DNA of 64,000 nucleotides from Acetobacterium wieringae (GCF_026646375.1 NZ_JAIPPU010000004.1:62001-126000); one strand, 5' to 3'; shown: positions 51,819-61,104, counted from the stretch's first letter. Numbers and translations are program-made. Notes: generated by a model not told the origin, from the sequence alone.

Positions 51819-53195
51819 ATGAAAATAATAGTCATTGGAGCAGTTGCCGGTGGCACCTCGGCGGCAGCTAAAGCCCGACGAAATGATGACTCGGCCGAAA
51901 TTATTATCTATGAAAAAGACCATGACATATCATATTCCGGTTGTGGCTTGCCCTACTTTATCGGAGGGAAAGTCCATTCGATTAAAGAATTGACCCCGCG
52001 AACACCCGAATTTTTTAAATCCAAATATAATATTGATGTACAGATTCGCCATGACGTTTTAAAAATAAACATTGCCAACAAGTCGTTGGTGGTCAAAAAT
52101 CTCGAAACTGGGGTTATTTTTGAAGATTCCTACGATAAGCTGATTATCAGCACTGGTGCCCAGGTATTTGTTCCCCCGATTAAAGGCATCGATCTGGACA
52201 ATGTTTTTTTCCTGCGCAATGTTCAAAATGCCCTGCAAATCAAAGCCTTTATGAACAGCCATAAGCCCCAGACAGCGGTGGTGGTGGGTACCGGCTTTAT
52301 CGGTTTTGAGGTGATGGAAAATCTGATGGCCTGCGGCATTCAGGTGACCATGGTGGAACGGGCCGGTAAACTGACTCCTAACCTTGATGCGGATATGTCG
52401 CTGTATCTGGAAAAACTGCTCATGCAAAAAGATATTCCCATCCTGAAAAACGCCAATGTGATTGAAGCAACCCCTCGGGGCGTGATTCTGGAAGATGGCA
52501 GCCTTGTTCCTGGCGAGATGATTATTATCGCCACCGGGGTCAAACCCAATGTTACCCTGGCCCGGGAAGCTGGCTTACTACTGGGTACTACTGGAGCCCT
52601 ACGGGTTGATGAACGGATGATGACCATTGATACCGATATTTATGCCTGTGGCGACTGCATTGAAACCTGGTCATCGGTCACCAAAAAGCCTCACTACCGT
52701 CCCCTTGGTTCAACTGCCAATAAAACCGGGCGAATCTGCGGCGATAATATCACTGGCGGCAATGTGACCTATCCGGGTAACTTAAGCACCGGTATTTTCA
52801 AGGTCTTTGATGTCAGTGTCGGCAGCACCGGTTTGTCCGAAACAGAAGCCCGTAAGGAAGGTTATGATATCGAGGTTATCCATAACATCAAGCCCGACAA
52901 GCCCGGTTATTATGGCGGTCGGGAAATGCTGATCAAGGCTATCGCTGATCGATCCACCCAAAAACTTTTAGGTGTTCAGATCATTGGCTACGATGGCGTT
53001 GACAAACGCCTGGATGTTTTTGTCACCCTGATTACCTATAATGCTTCCGTGGCTGAATTCTTTGATCTGGATCTTGGCTATGCTCCACCATTTTCCACTA
53101 CCAAGGATCCAATCCATTATACCGGGATGATTCTGGATAATGCACTAAACAATGGGCGAAAACTGATCACCCCCGCAGACCTAAAAAAAAACTGA
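51819..53195 (+). CDS. CoA-disulfide reductase / NADH oxidase family flavoprotein
   Basis: A 458-residue FAD- and NAD(P)H-dependent disulfide reductase. The FAD site is VIGAVAGGTSAAAKARR at the N-terminus. The single redox Cys lies in SYSGCGLPYFIGG near residue 43, the CoADR/Nox signature. The NAD motif is VVVGTGFIGFEV near 152, and IYACGDCIE near 280 is the second FAD block. Substrates may be CoA disulfide, persulfide, polysulfide or O2. The frame ends at an A9 run, and the following DNA encodes a rhodanese domain one frame back. The parent is therefore probably a CoADR-rhodanese fusion. Confidence 0.9.
   Translation: MKIIVIGAVAGGTSAAAKARRNDDSAEIIIYEKDHDISYSGCGLPYFIGGKVHSIKELTPRTPEFFKSKYNIDVQIRHDVLKINIANKSLVVKNLETGVIFEDSYDKLIISTGAQVFVPPIKGIDLDNVFFLRNVQNALQIKAFMNSHKPQTAVVVGTGFIGFEVMENLMACGIQVTMVERAGKLTPNLDADMSLYLEKLLMQKDIPILKNANVIEATPRGVILEDGSLVPGEMIIIATGVKPNVTLAREAGLLLGTTGALRVDERMMTIDTDIYACGDCIETWSSVTKKPHYRPLGSTANKTGRICGDNITGGNVTYPGNLSTGIFKVFDVSVGSTGLSETEARKEGYDIEVIHNIKPDKPGYYGGREMLIKAIADRSTQKLLGVQIIGYDGVDKRLDVFVTLITYNASVAEFFDLDLGYAPPFSTTKDPIHYTGMILDNALNNGRKLITPADLKKN
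53183..53191 (+). other. A9 homopolymer / possible -1 slippery site (A AAA AAC)
   Basis: In the reductase frame the message reads CTA AAA AAA AAC TGA. A -1 slip gives AAA CTG AAT AAT and enters the rhodanese frame without a stop. A weak hairpin (TATCAA/TTGATA) lies ~18 bases downstream. Programmed frameshifting, polymerase slippage and a fixed indel all fit. Confidence 0.5.
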
Positions 53196-53458
53196 ATAAT
53201 GGGGAAACATATCAAATCGTTGATACGCGAATACCTGAACACTATACTGCTGGTCATCTGCCACACGCACAGAACATTCCCCATCAGGATCTGCGCAGCA
53301 AACTGACACTGCTTAATCAAAACCATCCAGTAATTACTTATTGTAATAAGGGTGTCACCGGTAATGCAACCCAGAACATCTTAATAAACCACAACTTTAA
53401 AAATGTTTATAATCTCTCGGGAGGCTTCCAGTTCTATGATGCCACCAAAGACGAGTAG
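53192..53458 (+). pseudogene. rhodanese-homology domain, frameshifted extension of the CoA-disulfide reductase
   Basis: Read in the -1 frame this region gives 88 uninterrupted codons encoding a complete rhodanese domain: IVDTRIPEHYTAGHLPHAQNIP, then the active-site Cys in VITYCNKGVTGNATQ and NVYNLSGGF. It has no ATG, GTG or TTG start with a ribosome binding site. Adding it to the reductase gives ~545 residues, near the length of CoADR-RHD (Npsr-type) fusions that reduce persulfides. The coding content is undamaged, so it may be expressed by frameshifting, or be a recent frameshift mutation. Confidence 0.85.
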
Positions 53459-53493
53459 CAAATTTTTAAGCGTTCTGTTTTTTTAACGACGCT

Positions 53494-54483
53494 TCATTCA
53501 CCATAGCCCTGGGGATGGTTTTGATGCCATTTCCAGGCTGTTTTTATAATCGTGTCCAAATCAGAATGCACTGGTTTCCAGCCCAACTCCTGCTGAGCCT
53601 TTTGCGATGACGCAATCAGCTCAGCAGGATCGCCGGCTCGTCTGTCCGCAATCTCCACGACAAAGTCTTTACCGGTGATGGCCCTGGTTCTGGCAATCAC
53701 TTCTTTGACGGAAAACCCTTTACCATCACCTAAATTATAAACATCACTTCCGCCACCAACCAGCAGTTTTTCCATCCCTAAAATATGAGCGGCAGCGATA
53801 TCCATAACGTGAATATAATCGCGAATACAGCTACCATCGGGGGTTGGATAGTCTTCACCGAAAATGCTGATTTTATCCCGCTGGCCCAAAGCTGTTTTTA
53901 AGATCAGCGGCAATAAATGGGTTTCGGGGTTGTGGTCTTCACCAATCTCCCCGCTGGGATGAGCGCCAGCCGCATTAAAATAACGGAAAGTCATCGATTT
54001 TAAACCATACGCCTGATCCAGCCATGGCAGCATTTTTTCGACTGCCAGTTTTGTCTCACCATAGGTATTGGTGGGTTTTTTGCTGCTGTTCTCAGTAATC
54101 GGGCTCTGCTCCGGTTCACCATAAACCGCTGACGTTGATGAAAAAACGAACCGCTTGACCGCATGTTCCACCATGGTTTCCAGTAAACAGAGGGTACCAT
54201 AAACATTATTATGATAATATTTGAGCGGCTCTACCATCGACTCGCCCACCAGTGAGTTGGCGCAAAAATGCATCACACAGTCAATTGGATGAGCCTGAAA
54301 GACCTGCTTGATAAAGACCCGATCCCGGATATCGCCTTCTTCAATCACTGCCTCTTTCGGTACCGCTCTCGGATGCCCGGTTGAGAAGTTATCCAGTACC
54401 ACTACCTGATACCCTCGCTCCACCAGCACCCTGACCACATGTGATCCAATATACCCGGCCCCGCCACATACTAAAACTTTCAT
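53494..54483 (-). CDS. galE: UDP-glucose 4-epimerase
   Basis: A 329-residue NAD-dependent short-chain dehydrogenase of the extended type. GGAGYIGSHV binds NAD at the N-terminus, the catalytic residues are Ser in FSSTSAVYGEP and the Y-x3-K of YGETK (near 140-150), and RYFNAAGAHPSGEIGEDHNPETHL is the GalE signature. It interconverts UDP-Glc and UDP-Gal, supplying galactose for surface polysaccharides, possibly including the EPS encoded 5 kb away. It is separated from ppdK by a terminator. Confidence 0.93.
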   Translation of the reverse strand: MKVLVCGGAGYIGSHVVRVLVERGYQVVVLDNFSTGHPRAVPKEAVIEEGDIRDRVFIKQVFQAHPIDCVMHFCANSLVGESMVEPLKYYHNNVYGTLCLLETMVEHAVKRFVFSSTSAVYGEPEQSPITENSSKKPTNTYGETKLAVEKMLPWLDQAYGLKSMTFRYFNAAGAHPSGEIGEDHNPETHLLPLILKTALGQRDKISIFGEDYPTPDGSCIRDYIHVMDIAAAHILGMEKLLVGGGSDVYNLGDGKGFSVKEVIARTRAITGKDFVVEIADRRAGDPAELIASSQKAQQELGWKPVHSDLDTIIKTAWKWHQNHPQGYGE

Positions 54484-54545
54484 ATTATTCCTCTATTTCT
54501 TTTCTATTCTTTAATCTGTATTTTCTTTAATTATAGAACTTTTTC

Positions 54546-54574
54546 AAAAAAAAAGAAACCCCGAAGGGTTTCTT
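54546..54574 (-). terminator. intrinsic terminator after ppdK
   Basis: On the minus strand AAGAAACCC-TTCG-GGGTTTCTT forms a 9-bp stem with a UUCG tetraloop, followed by a long T-run. It ends the ccpN-ppsR-ppdK unit just before galE. Confidence 0.9.
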
Positions 54575-54580
54575 AATCGT

Positions 54581-57226
54581 TTATTTATCCGTAAAGGCAC
54601 TTTTATCATTACTTAATGCTGCCTGAGCTGCAGCCAGACGGGCGATTGGTACCCGGAATGGTGAGCAGGAAACATAGCTCAGTCCAACACCGTGGAAGAA
54701 GAAAATCGATTTGGGATCACCACCGTGTTCGCCACAAACGCCGATTTTCAGGTCTGGCTTGGTTTTACGGCCCAGGGTCACACCCATTTCGACCAGCTTG
54801 CCAACGCCTTCGACATCGATACTTTGGAAGGGATCATTGGGCAGAATCCCTTTGTCTTTGTAATCGGTAATAAACTTACCGGCATCATCCCGAGAGAAAC
54901 CATAGGTCATTTGAGTCAGGTCATTGGTTCCAAAAGAGAAGAATTCCGCAGTTTCGGCAATCTGATCAGCGATCAAAGTGGCCCGGGGGATTTCCATCAT
55001 CGTTCCCACCAGATATTCGATATCTGAATTTTTCTCGGTTTTAATGAGTTCCGCTGTGCTTCTGACAATTTTTTCCAGATAGGTTAATTCTTCGTTAATT
55101 CCAATTAAAGGAATCATGATTTCGGGAATCACGTTAAAGCCATCTTTTTCTTTGACTTCAATGGCCGCTTCCATTATCGCCCGAGTTTGCATTTCAGCAA
55201 TTTCGGGATAGGTAATCGCCAGACGACATCCACGGTGACCCAGCATCGGGTTGAATTCTTCCAAGCCCTGAATAATGGTAATCATATCGTCCACGGCAAA
55301 GCCCATATCGGCCGCCAAGGCTTCAATGTCTTTGGTTTCTTTAGGAAGGAATTCGTGCAGCGGTGGATCAAGCAGACGTACCGTCACCGGTCGACCTTCC
55401 ATAGCTTTATAGATGCCAATAAAATCTTCTTTTTGCATTGGCAGAATTTCTGCAAGGGCTTTTTCCCGCTGTTCTTTTGATTCGGAGAGAATCATCCGTC
55501 GAACGCTGGGTAGTCGATGTTCATCAAAGAACATGTGCTCCGTACGACAGAGGCCGATTCCCTCTGCGCCAAAACGAACCGCAACGGAGGCGTCTTTGGG
55601 AGTATCAGCATTGGTTCGGACTTTCATCGTACGGAATTCATCCGACCAGGCCATGATCTGGCCAAAATGTCCGGATAATTCCGGGGTAACAGTTTTGATG
55701 CCACCCTTATAAACACTACCGGTGCTTCCGTCTAGTGAGATATAATCGCCTTCTTTAAACACCTGATTTCCAACCGTGAATTGTTTGGTAGCTTCATCCA
55801 CCTTGATGGATTCGCATCCAGCTACACAGCATTTTCCCATCCCACGAGCAACAACTGCCGCATGAGAGGTCATGCCGCCACGAGCGGTTAAAATCCCATT
55901 GGCAGCATACATACCTTCAATATCCTCCGGTGATGTCTCTTTTCGAACCAACAAGGTTTCTTCACCATTGGCAACAGCAGTACAAACCGCTTCGGCCGTA
56001 AAATATATTTTACCGGTAGCAGCTCCTGGTGAAGCTGGTAGACCAGTTGCTAGTAGTTCGGCTGCTGACAGTGCAGCTGTTTCAAAGGTTGGGTGCAACA
56101 ACTGATCCAGAGCAATCGGATCCAGTCGCAAAACAGCTTCCTCTTTGGTGATCAAACCTTCTTCGACCATTTCCACTGCGGCACGGATAGCCGCTGCAGC
56201 AGTTCGCTTTCCCGTTCGGGTTTGCAACATGAAGAGCTTGCTTTTTTCAATGGTAAACTCAATATCCTGCATATCTTTATAATGCTTTTCCAGTAATTCA
56301 GCCGTTTCATGGAATTGTTTGAAAACTTCCGGCATAATATCCTGTAATTCATTAATGTCTTTAGGAGTTCGAATTCCTGCCACCACGTCTTCACCCTGAG
56401 CATTAATCAGGAATTCACCAAACAGTTTTTTCTGGCCAGTCGCCGGATTTCGGGTAAAGGCAACACCCGTTCCGCAATCGTTACCCATGTTTCCATAAAC
56501 CATCGACTGAACATTGACAGCAGTACCAATATCGTGGGGGATGTCATTCATGTTTCGGTAGCTGATGGCTCGATTGTTATTCCATGATCTGAATACTGCT
56601 TCAATCGCCATCAATAACTGCTCTTTCGGATCAAGCGGGAAATCTTCACCGGTTTCGTCTCTAACAATTTTTTTATACGCCACAACGATTTCTTTGAGAT
56701 CATCGGCGGTTAGTTCGGTATCATCTTTATAACCATTTTTTTCTTTGGCCGTTTCCAATACATGGTCAAATTTTTCTTTACCGATTTCCTGAACCACATC
56801 ACCAAACATTTGAATAAAACGACGGTAGCTATCAAAAGCAAACCGTTCATTATCCGTTGCTTTGGCAATACCAGCCACGGTTTCATCATTAAGGCCGAGA
56901 TTCAAGATGGTATCCATCATCCCAGGCATTGAAAACTTGGCTCCTGAACGAACGGAAACCAGCAGTGGATTATCCGTATTACCAAATTCTTTTTCACATT
57001 CTTTTTCCAGAATACTCATGTAGTCATTGATCTGACCGACAATTTCGTCAGAAAGCTTTTTATCCTGGTTATAATATTCAGTGCAGGCCTCGGTGGTTAC
57101 GGTAAAGCCCCCGGGAACTGGTAAACCGATGTTTGTCATTTCCGCAAGGTTGGCACCCTTCCCTCCCAGCAGTTCCTTCATGTTTGCATTACCTTCTTTA
57201 AACAAATAAACCCATTTTTTTGACAT
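54581..57226 (-). CDS. ppdK: pyruvate, phosphate dikinase
   Basis: An 881-residue enzyme interconverting pyruvate + ATP + Pi and PEP + AMP + PPi, used gluconeogenically when acetogens grow on C1 or lactate. The N-terminal ATP-grasp domain starts KELLGGKGANLAEM. The swivelling domain holds ARGGMTSHAAVVARGMGK, with the phospho-His and the regulatory Thr two residues earlier. The C-terminal barrel has GTNDLTQMTYGFSRDD and GVCGEHGGDPKSI. It is preceded at 5 bases by ppsR, the kinase/pyrophosphorylase that controls that Thr. The length matches the bacterial enzyme. Confidence 0.96.
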   Translation of the reverse strand: MSKKWVYLFKEGNANMKELLGGKGANLAEMTNIGLPVPGGFTVTTEACTEYYNQDKKLSDEIVGQINDYMSILEKECEKEFGNTDNPLLVSVRSGAKFSMPGMMDTILNLGLNDETVAGIAKATDNERFAFDSYRRFIQMFGDVVQEIGKEKFDHVLETAKEKNGYKDDTELTADDLKEIVVAYKKIVRDETGEDFPLDPKEQLLMAIEAVFRSWNNNRAISYRNMNDIPHDIGTAVNVQSMVYGNMGNDCGTGVAFTRNPATGQKKLFGEFLINAQGEDVVAGIRTPKDINELQDIMPEVFKQFHETAELLEKHYKDMQDIEFTIEKSKLFMLQTRTGKRTAAAAIRAAVEMVEEGLITKEEAVLRLDPIALDQLLHPTFETAALSAAELLATGLPASPGAATGKIYFTAEAVCTAVANGEETLLVRKETSPEDIEGMYAANGILTARGGMTSHAAVVARGMGKCCVAGCESIKVDEATKQFTVGNQVFKEGDYISLDGSTGSVYKGGIKTVTPELSGHFGQIMAWSDEFRTMKVRTNADTPKDASVAVRFGAEGIGLCRTEHMFFDEHRLPSVRRMILSESKEQREKALAEILPMQKEDFIGIYKAMEGRPVTVRLLDPPLHEFLPKETKDIEALAADMGFAVDDMITIIQGLEEFNPMLGHRGCRLAITYPEIAEMQTRAIMEAAIEVKEKDGFNVIPEIMIPLIGINEELTYLEKIVRSTAELIKTEKNSDIEYLVGTMMEIPRATLIADQIAETAEFFSFGTNDLTQMTYGFSRDDAGKFITDYKDKGILPNDPFQSIDVEGVGKLVEMGVTLGRKTKPDLKIGVCGEHGGDPKSIFFFHGVGLSYVSCSPFRVPIARLAAAQAALSNDKSAFTDK

Positions 57227-57231
57227 TTCCT

Positions 57232-58035
57232 CTACCTCCTGATTATATTTGCAAGTATGATCGCTGCAATTTCTTCAATTGCTTTTGATGTGACGTCAAT
57301 GACTGTACACTCCAATTTATCGAAAAGCTGTTGTGCTTTTTCTAACTCCAACATCACTCTTTCGTAACTTCCATAATTTGATGTTCCGGTGAGCCCCATG
57401 GCTCTGATTCTTTCTGATCGGATACTGACCAAATGGTTCGGATCCAGAATCAGTCCAAATATTTTATGTTTTGGTATTTCAAACAATTCCTTTGGCGGTT
57501 CAACTTCTGGCATGAGTGGAATATTGGCCACCTTGTAATTATTGTTGGCCAAATAAATACTGATCGGAGTTTTCGAAGTTCTTGAAACGCCAATCAGAAT
57601 AATATCCGCCTGATCCAGACCAGAGGTGTTTTTGCCATCATCATATTTCACTGCAAATTCGATGGCTTCGATTTTTTTCATGTAGTGAGCATCCAGCTCC
57701 AGGCTGGATTTCAGATTCCTGACCGGTTCTTCACCGGTGATGCTTCTCAAGGTCTCCATCAGCGAGCCCATCACATCGTAGATGGGTACCCCCTTTGTTC
57801 GGGATTCGGTTTCCATGTGATGCTTTAATTCGATTGAAGCAAATCGGTACACCACCAACCCATTTTCCTGTTTGGCCAAATCCAATAGGTAATCAATACT
57901 CAGTTTATCATCAACAAAGGGATGAAACCGCACTTCCCGGATGGAGTTTTCAAATACGCTTGTACCTGCTTTTACCAGCAGTTCACCAATTTCGGTCGGC
58001 GTATCGGAAACAACGAAAATTACAATGCTCTTCAC
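57232..58035 (-). CDS. ppsR: PPDK regulatory protein (kinase/pyrophosphorylase)
   Basis: A 267-residue DUF299-family enzyme that inactivates PPDK by ADP-dependent phosphorylation of the active-site Thr and reverses this by phosphorolysis. FVVSDTPTEIGELLVKAG opens the protein, and the P-loop-like GVSRTSKTPISIYLANN lies near 150. IFGLILDPNHLVSIRSERI follows. It is encoded between its regulator and its target. The start is GTG with GAGG before it, 9 bases after the ccpN stop. Confidence 0.92.
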   Translation of the reverse strand: MKSIVIFVVSDTPTEIGELLVKAGTSVFENSIREVRFHPFVDDKLSIDYLLDLAKQENGLVVYRFASIELKHHMETESRTKGVPIYDVMGSLMETLRSITGEEPVRNLKSSLELDAHYMKKIEAIEFAVKYDDGKNTSGLDQADIILIGVSRTSKTPISIYLANNNYKVANIPLMPEVEPPKELFEIPKHKIFGLILDPNHLVSIRSERIRAMGLTGTSNYGSYERVMLELEKAQQLFDKLECTVIDVTSKAIEEIAAIILANIIRR

Positions 58036-58044
58036 GTTATAACC

Positions 58045-58686
58045 TCATTCTTCAACACTTTTCCCCATGTTCACCACATAGCGGGTAATATTTGTTCGTG
58101 ACACCTTACCAATCAGTACTAACCGCTGAACACCTTTTTCATCAATTTCTTTTGTGACAATGGGCAGCGATTCCACCTCATAAAACATTGTTTTATAAGC
58201 GGCATCATAGACAGATTCCGTTGGTTCCAGATAAATAATATTGGGCATTCGAGTCATGATCATTGGAATCGGCAGCGACTCTACCTCTTTTCTTCCAATC
58301 ATAGCTTTAATAAAATCTTTACGGGAGACAATCCCAGAAAGGTATTTTCCGTCAACCACATATAAGGTTCCGGCATTTTTTGTAAACATTGTAATAATGC
58401 CATCATAGATCGATGAGGTTTCCTCAACCACTGTTGGCTCAGTTTGAATGTCCATGACGTTAATGGTTTTTATATAGCTCCCTAAAATATGCAGCAATGA
58501 TCGCCCCGTATAATAATAGCCAACCTTTCGTTTTGCTTCTAGAATACCCATCATGGTAAGTATTTTAAGATCCGGCCGAATCGTCGCCCGGTTGATATTA
58601 AGCAACTCCGAAATCTCATTGCTTTTAACGGGTTGCTTTTCCTTGACAATTTCGATTATTTCTTTCTGTCGATTTGATAACTCCAT
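58045..58686 (-). CDS. ccpN: CcpN-type transcriptional repressor (HTH + tandem CBS)
   Basis: A 213-residue cytoplasmic DNA-binding protein. Residues ~1-60 form a winged HTH (RQKEIIEIVKEKQPVKSNEISELLNINRATIRPDLKIL), and two CBS domains (~75-205) follow for ligand sensing, probably nucleotides. In Bacillus the CcpN (YqzB)-YqfL pair controls gluconeogenesis, and here the same pair precedes ppdK. The frame extends twelve codons further, but AAAGGGG lies 6 bases before the ATG chosen here. An exact match to the CcpN operator consensus lies over the operon's -10, suggesting autoregulation. Confidence 0.88.
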   Translation of the reverse strand: MELSNRQKEIIEIVKEKQPVKSNEISELLNINRATIRPDLKILTMMGILEAKRKVGYYYTGRSLLHILGSYIKTINVMDIQTEPTVVEETSSIYDGIITMFTKNAGTLYVVDGKYLSGIVSRKDFIKAMIGRKEVESLPIPMIMTRMPNIIYLEPTESVYDAAYKTMFYEVESLPIVTKEIDEKGVQRLVLIGKVSRTNITRYVVNMGKSVEE

Positions 58687-58712
58687 TTCCAACCCCTTTA
58701 ACCGTTTTATTA

Positions 58713-58740
58713 AGTATAACACATATCTTCATATTGTAAA
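58713..58740 (-). promoter_or_regulatory. promoter of ccpN-ppsR-ppdK with an overlapping CcpN-like operator
   Basis: On the minus strand TTTACA, 16 bp, TATACT. The -10 is embedded in TGTGTTATACT, which fits every position of the Bacillus CcpN consensus TRTGHYATAYW as I recall it. Repressor binding there would block initiation. Confidence 0.6.
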
Positions 58741-58805
58741 CATATAAAATAATTATTTGACCTTTAATAAGAATTTTTTATTATTATGTTTGCATGTAAC
58801 CATTT

Positions 58806-59384
58806 TCATATCACAATTGATTCAGATAAGCCATCATAAACTTTATCACCTATTCGGTTAACATTCTTTAATTCTTCCAATTGTTTGAATCCGCCATGCT
58901 TTTCCCGGTAATCTATGATCCCCTGAGCAATCACATCCCCAACGCCGGGCAAGCTCTTTAATTCTTCCAGACTGGCAGTATTGATATTTATTTTATCATT
59001 TTCACTGGATACCGTTGTTGCTGATACCTCACCAATAACAGGAATATGAATTTTCTCTTCATCCTGGATTTTTCTGGCCAGATTCAGCGAATCCACATCA
59101 GCTGTCTCTGTTAAACCACCAACCAATTCAATGGCTTCAATTAGCCGGGCTCCCTGATTTAACGACACTACCCCGGGCTGATTAACTGCACCGGTAATAT
59201 GAACCATCATTTGCGCCTGATCTGACTGGCTGTTTTCGTCTGCGCCATTTTCGAGTACTGTGGCATCGGAAATGCTGATTGCTGCGTCACGACTTTCTTT
59301 AAAATGATACCAACCCCAAAAAACGCCCAAAAAAACAAGCACGATGAGAATGTACAGGATTTTATTGCGTTCAAGCTTATCCAT
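58806..59384 (-). CDS. comEA: ComEA-like DNA-binding protein
   Basis: A 192-residue membrane-anchored protein with an N-terminal helix (~8-26), an SLBB domain (MMVHITGAVNQPGVVSLNQGARLIEAIELVGG, ~58-90) and a C-terminal helix-hairpin-helix pair (ININTASLEELKSLPGVGDVIAQGIIDYREKHGGF, ~132-166). In competent bacteria ComEA binds incoming DNA outside the membrane. No comEC or other competence gene adjoins it. It ends the PHP-comEA pair, 1 base after the upstream stop. Confidence 0.88.
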   Translation of the reverse strand: MDKLERNKILYILIVLVFLGVFWGWYHFKESRDAAISISDATVLENGADENSQSDQAQMMVHITGAVNQPGVVSLNQGARLIEAIELVGGLTETADVDSLNLARKIQDEEKIHIPVIGEVSATTVSSENDKININTASLEELKSLPGVGDVIAQGIIDYREKHGGFKQLEELKNVNRIGDKVYDGLSESIVI

Positions 59385-59385
59385 A

Positions 59386-60237
59386 CTACACTCCCAGAGG
59401 CTGTGCTTCCCATCGGCCTTTTTTCAGTACCCAATATTCACGATAGCCACATTCTGCTAAATATTTTTCTGCCTGGTTATATTCATAGACAATTCCCTCA
59501 ACTGAATGGCTGTCGCCACCAACTGTGATCGGAATATTTCGTTTTCTCATCTCCGGTATCATCCAATCAGAAGGGTAGCGTCCCACACCAGGTGTCCGCA
59601 TATTTGCGCCGGTGTTAATTTCCATTCGGCACGATGCTTCTGCGATGCCATTCAGACAAACGCATACTGTTTGCTGATACCAGTCCTCTTTTTCATCAAA
59701 AAAATAATTATTCTGATTATATTTCTTGATTAAATCAATGTGTCCCAGAATCTCCGGTTGAAATGTTTTTACCATGATTTCAATACTCTGGTAGTAATCC
59801 TTAATAAACTTTCGGGTGTCACCCTGATAGTACTTTTTTAGGCCATTCTCAAAATCCTGTGGGGATTCATCAATATAGGAGACCGCACCACCGGTGGTTT
59901 TTCCCATGGCATGAATCGACATAATCGTATAGTCCAGCTGAGGCATTACCTGCTTGGCCAGATCACTGATATCCTGACGATCGATAAAGAAGTCAATTTC
60001 CATGCCGCAGTAAAGTTCAATTCGTGATGCATACCTTGTTTTCAGATCTTTAATATCATTAAGATACGCTTCGACATTTTCTTCCTTCATTGTCCAGTCA
60101 TTTGCAAAAGGCAGTGGAAAATGGCTGGACAGACCCATGCTTGTAAGTCCCGCCGCTATTCCAGCGTTAACCATTTCTTCAAGGGTATTTTTACCATCGC
60201 AATAATCTGAATGAACATGATAATTTGCCAGTAACAT
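59386..60237 (-). CDS. PHP-domain phosphatase, histidinol-phosphatase (HisK/HisJ) family
   Basis: A 283-residue cytoplasmic metal-dependent phosphatase. HVHSDYCDG at residues 7-15, SSHFPL, the Glu/Asp of GMEIDFF, SIHAMG, GHIDLIKKYN and GGDSH supply the PHP metal sites. Members hydrolyse histidinol phosphate in histidine synthesis. No his genes are nearby, so the substrate is inferred from family only. The chosen ATG follows GGAGG at 8 bases. The frame opens eight codons earlier. It is followed by comEA. Confidence 0.82.
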   Translation of the reverse strand: MLLANYHVHSDYCDGKNTLEEMVNAGIAAGLTSMGLSSHFPLPFANDWTMKEENVEAYLNDIKDLKTRYASRIELYCGMEIDFFIDRQDISDLAKQVMPQLDYTIMSIHAMGKTTGGAVSYIDESPQDFENGLKKYYQGDTRKFIKDYYQSIEIMVKTFQPEILGHIDLIKKYNQNNYFFDEKEDWYQQTVCVCLNGIAEASCRMEINTGANMRTPGVGRYPSDWMIPEMRKRNIPITVGGDSHSVEGIVYEYNQAEKYLAECGYREYWVLKKGRWEAQPLGV

Positions 60238-60267
60238 TTTGATCCCTCCAAAAGTTTGCATGTGATG

Positions 60268-60296
60268 ATTGTATCATGACATGTAATGTAAAGCAA
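60268..60296 (-). promoter_or_regulatory. promoter of the PHP phosphatase-comEA unit
   Basis: TTGCTT, 17 bp, TACAAT on the minus strand, about 30 bases upstream of the start codon. Confidence 0.65.
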
Positions 60297-60297
60297 A

Positions 60298-60328
60298 TAA
60301 AAAAAAATTGTCGAAACGACAATTTTTT
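60298..60328. terminator. terminator after the amino-acid ABC transporter
   Basis: AAAATTGTCG-AAA-CGACAATTTT hairpin with T-runs on both strands. On the minus strand it ends the ABC transporter operon just before the next promoter. Confidence 0.85.
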
Positions 60329-60335
60329 GATTTGT

Positions 60336-61094
60336 TTATAATATTTTATTAAGAAAGCTTTTTGTTCGCTCTTCTTTAGGATTAAGTAGTACTTCTTCTG
60401 GGGTGCCTTCTTCGCAGATGACCCCACCATCCATGAAAATTACCCGGTCAGCTACTTCACGGGCAAACCCAATTTCATGGGTAACAATCAGCATTGTCAT
60501 CCCTTTTTCGGCCAATTGCCGCATGGTTGCCAAAACTTCACCAACCAGTTCAGGATCCAGCGCTGACGTTGGTTCATCAAACATCATAATTTTGGGATCC
60601 ATCGCCAAAGCTCTCGCAATAGCAACCCGCTGCTGCTGCCCACCAGATAAACGGGATGGGTACTCATCTTTCTTCTGAGAAAGACCTACCATGCTCAATA
60701 AATCCAGGGCTCGGGTCTCAGCCACTTTTTTATCTTCTTTTTTGACGATCAGAGGCGCAATGGTTACATTGTCCAACACCGTCAAATGCGGAAACAGGTT
60801 GAAATTTTGAAAAACCATCCCTAAATCGGTACACAAAGATTGTACAGTTACCGGGTCAATCTTTATCTGATCTTTATTATTCGCCCGTTTATCTGACAGG
60901 ACATCTTCTATATATATTTCGCCATCAGATATCCGTTCCAGGTGATTAAGGCAACGTAACATGGTGCTTTTCCCTGAGCCGCTGGCACCGATTATGCAGA
61001 CAACCTCGCCTTGTTGAACCTCAAGATTAACGCCCTTGAGCACTTCCAAATCGCCAAAAGATTTTCGCACGTTCACTAATTTTACCATACTCAT
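60336..61094 (-). CDS. polar amino acid ABC transporter, ATP-binding protein
   Basis: A 252-residue ABC ATPase of the PAAT (GlnQ/ArtP) type. Walker [11 protein letters not shown]-loop [16 protein letters not shown], signature [15 protein letters not shown], Walker [21 protein letters not shown] and switch His in IVTHE are intact. The start is the ATG with AGGGAA upstream. The frame opens 19 codons earlier. It is the last gene of the operon binding protein-permease-ATPase. The amino acid carried (glutamine, cystine, arginine or others) cannot be assigned. Confidence 0.9.
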   Translation of the reverse strand: MSMVKLVNVRKSFGDLEVLKGVNLEVQQGEVVCIIGASGSGKSTMLRCLNHLERISDGEIYIEDVLSDKRANNKDQIKIDPVTVQSLCTDLGMVFQNFNLFPHLTVLDNVTIAPLIVKKEDKKVAETRALDLLSMVGLSQKKDEYPSRLSGGQQQRVAIARALAMDPKIMMFDEPTSALDPELVGEVLATMRQLAEKGMTMLIVTHEIGFAREVADRVIFMDGGVICEEGTPEEVLLNPKEERTKSFLNKIL

Positions 61095-61104
61095 GTTCAA
61101 TTCC

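Noticed and set aside
53469-53493. Terminator between the rhodanese frame and galE
   Set aside because: AAGCGTT/AACG-ACGCTT pairing is broken and the T-run lies in the loop rather than after the stem.
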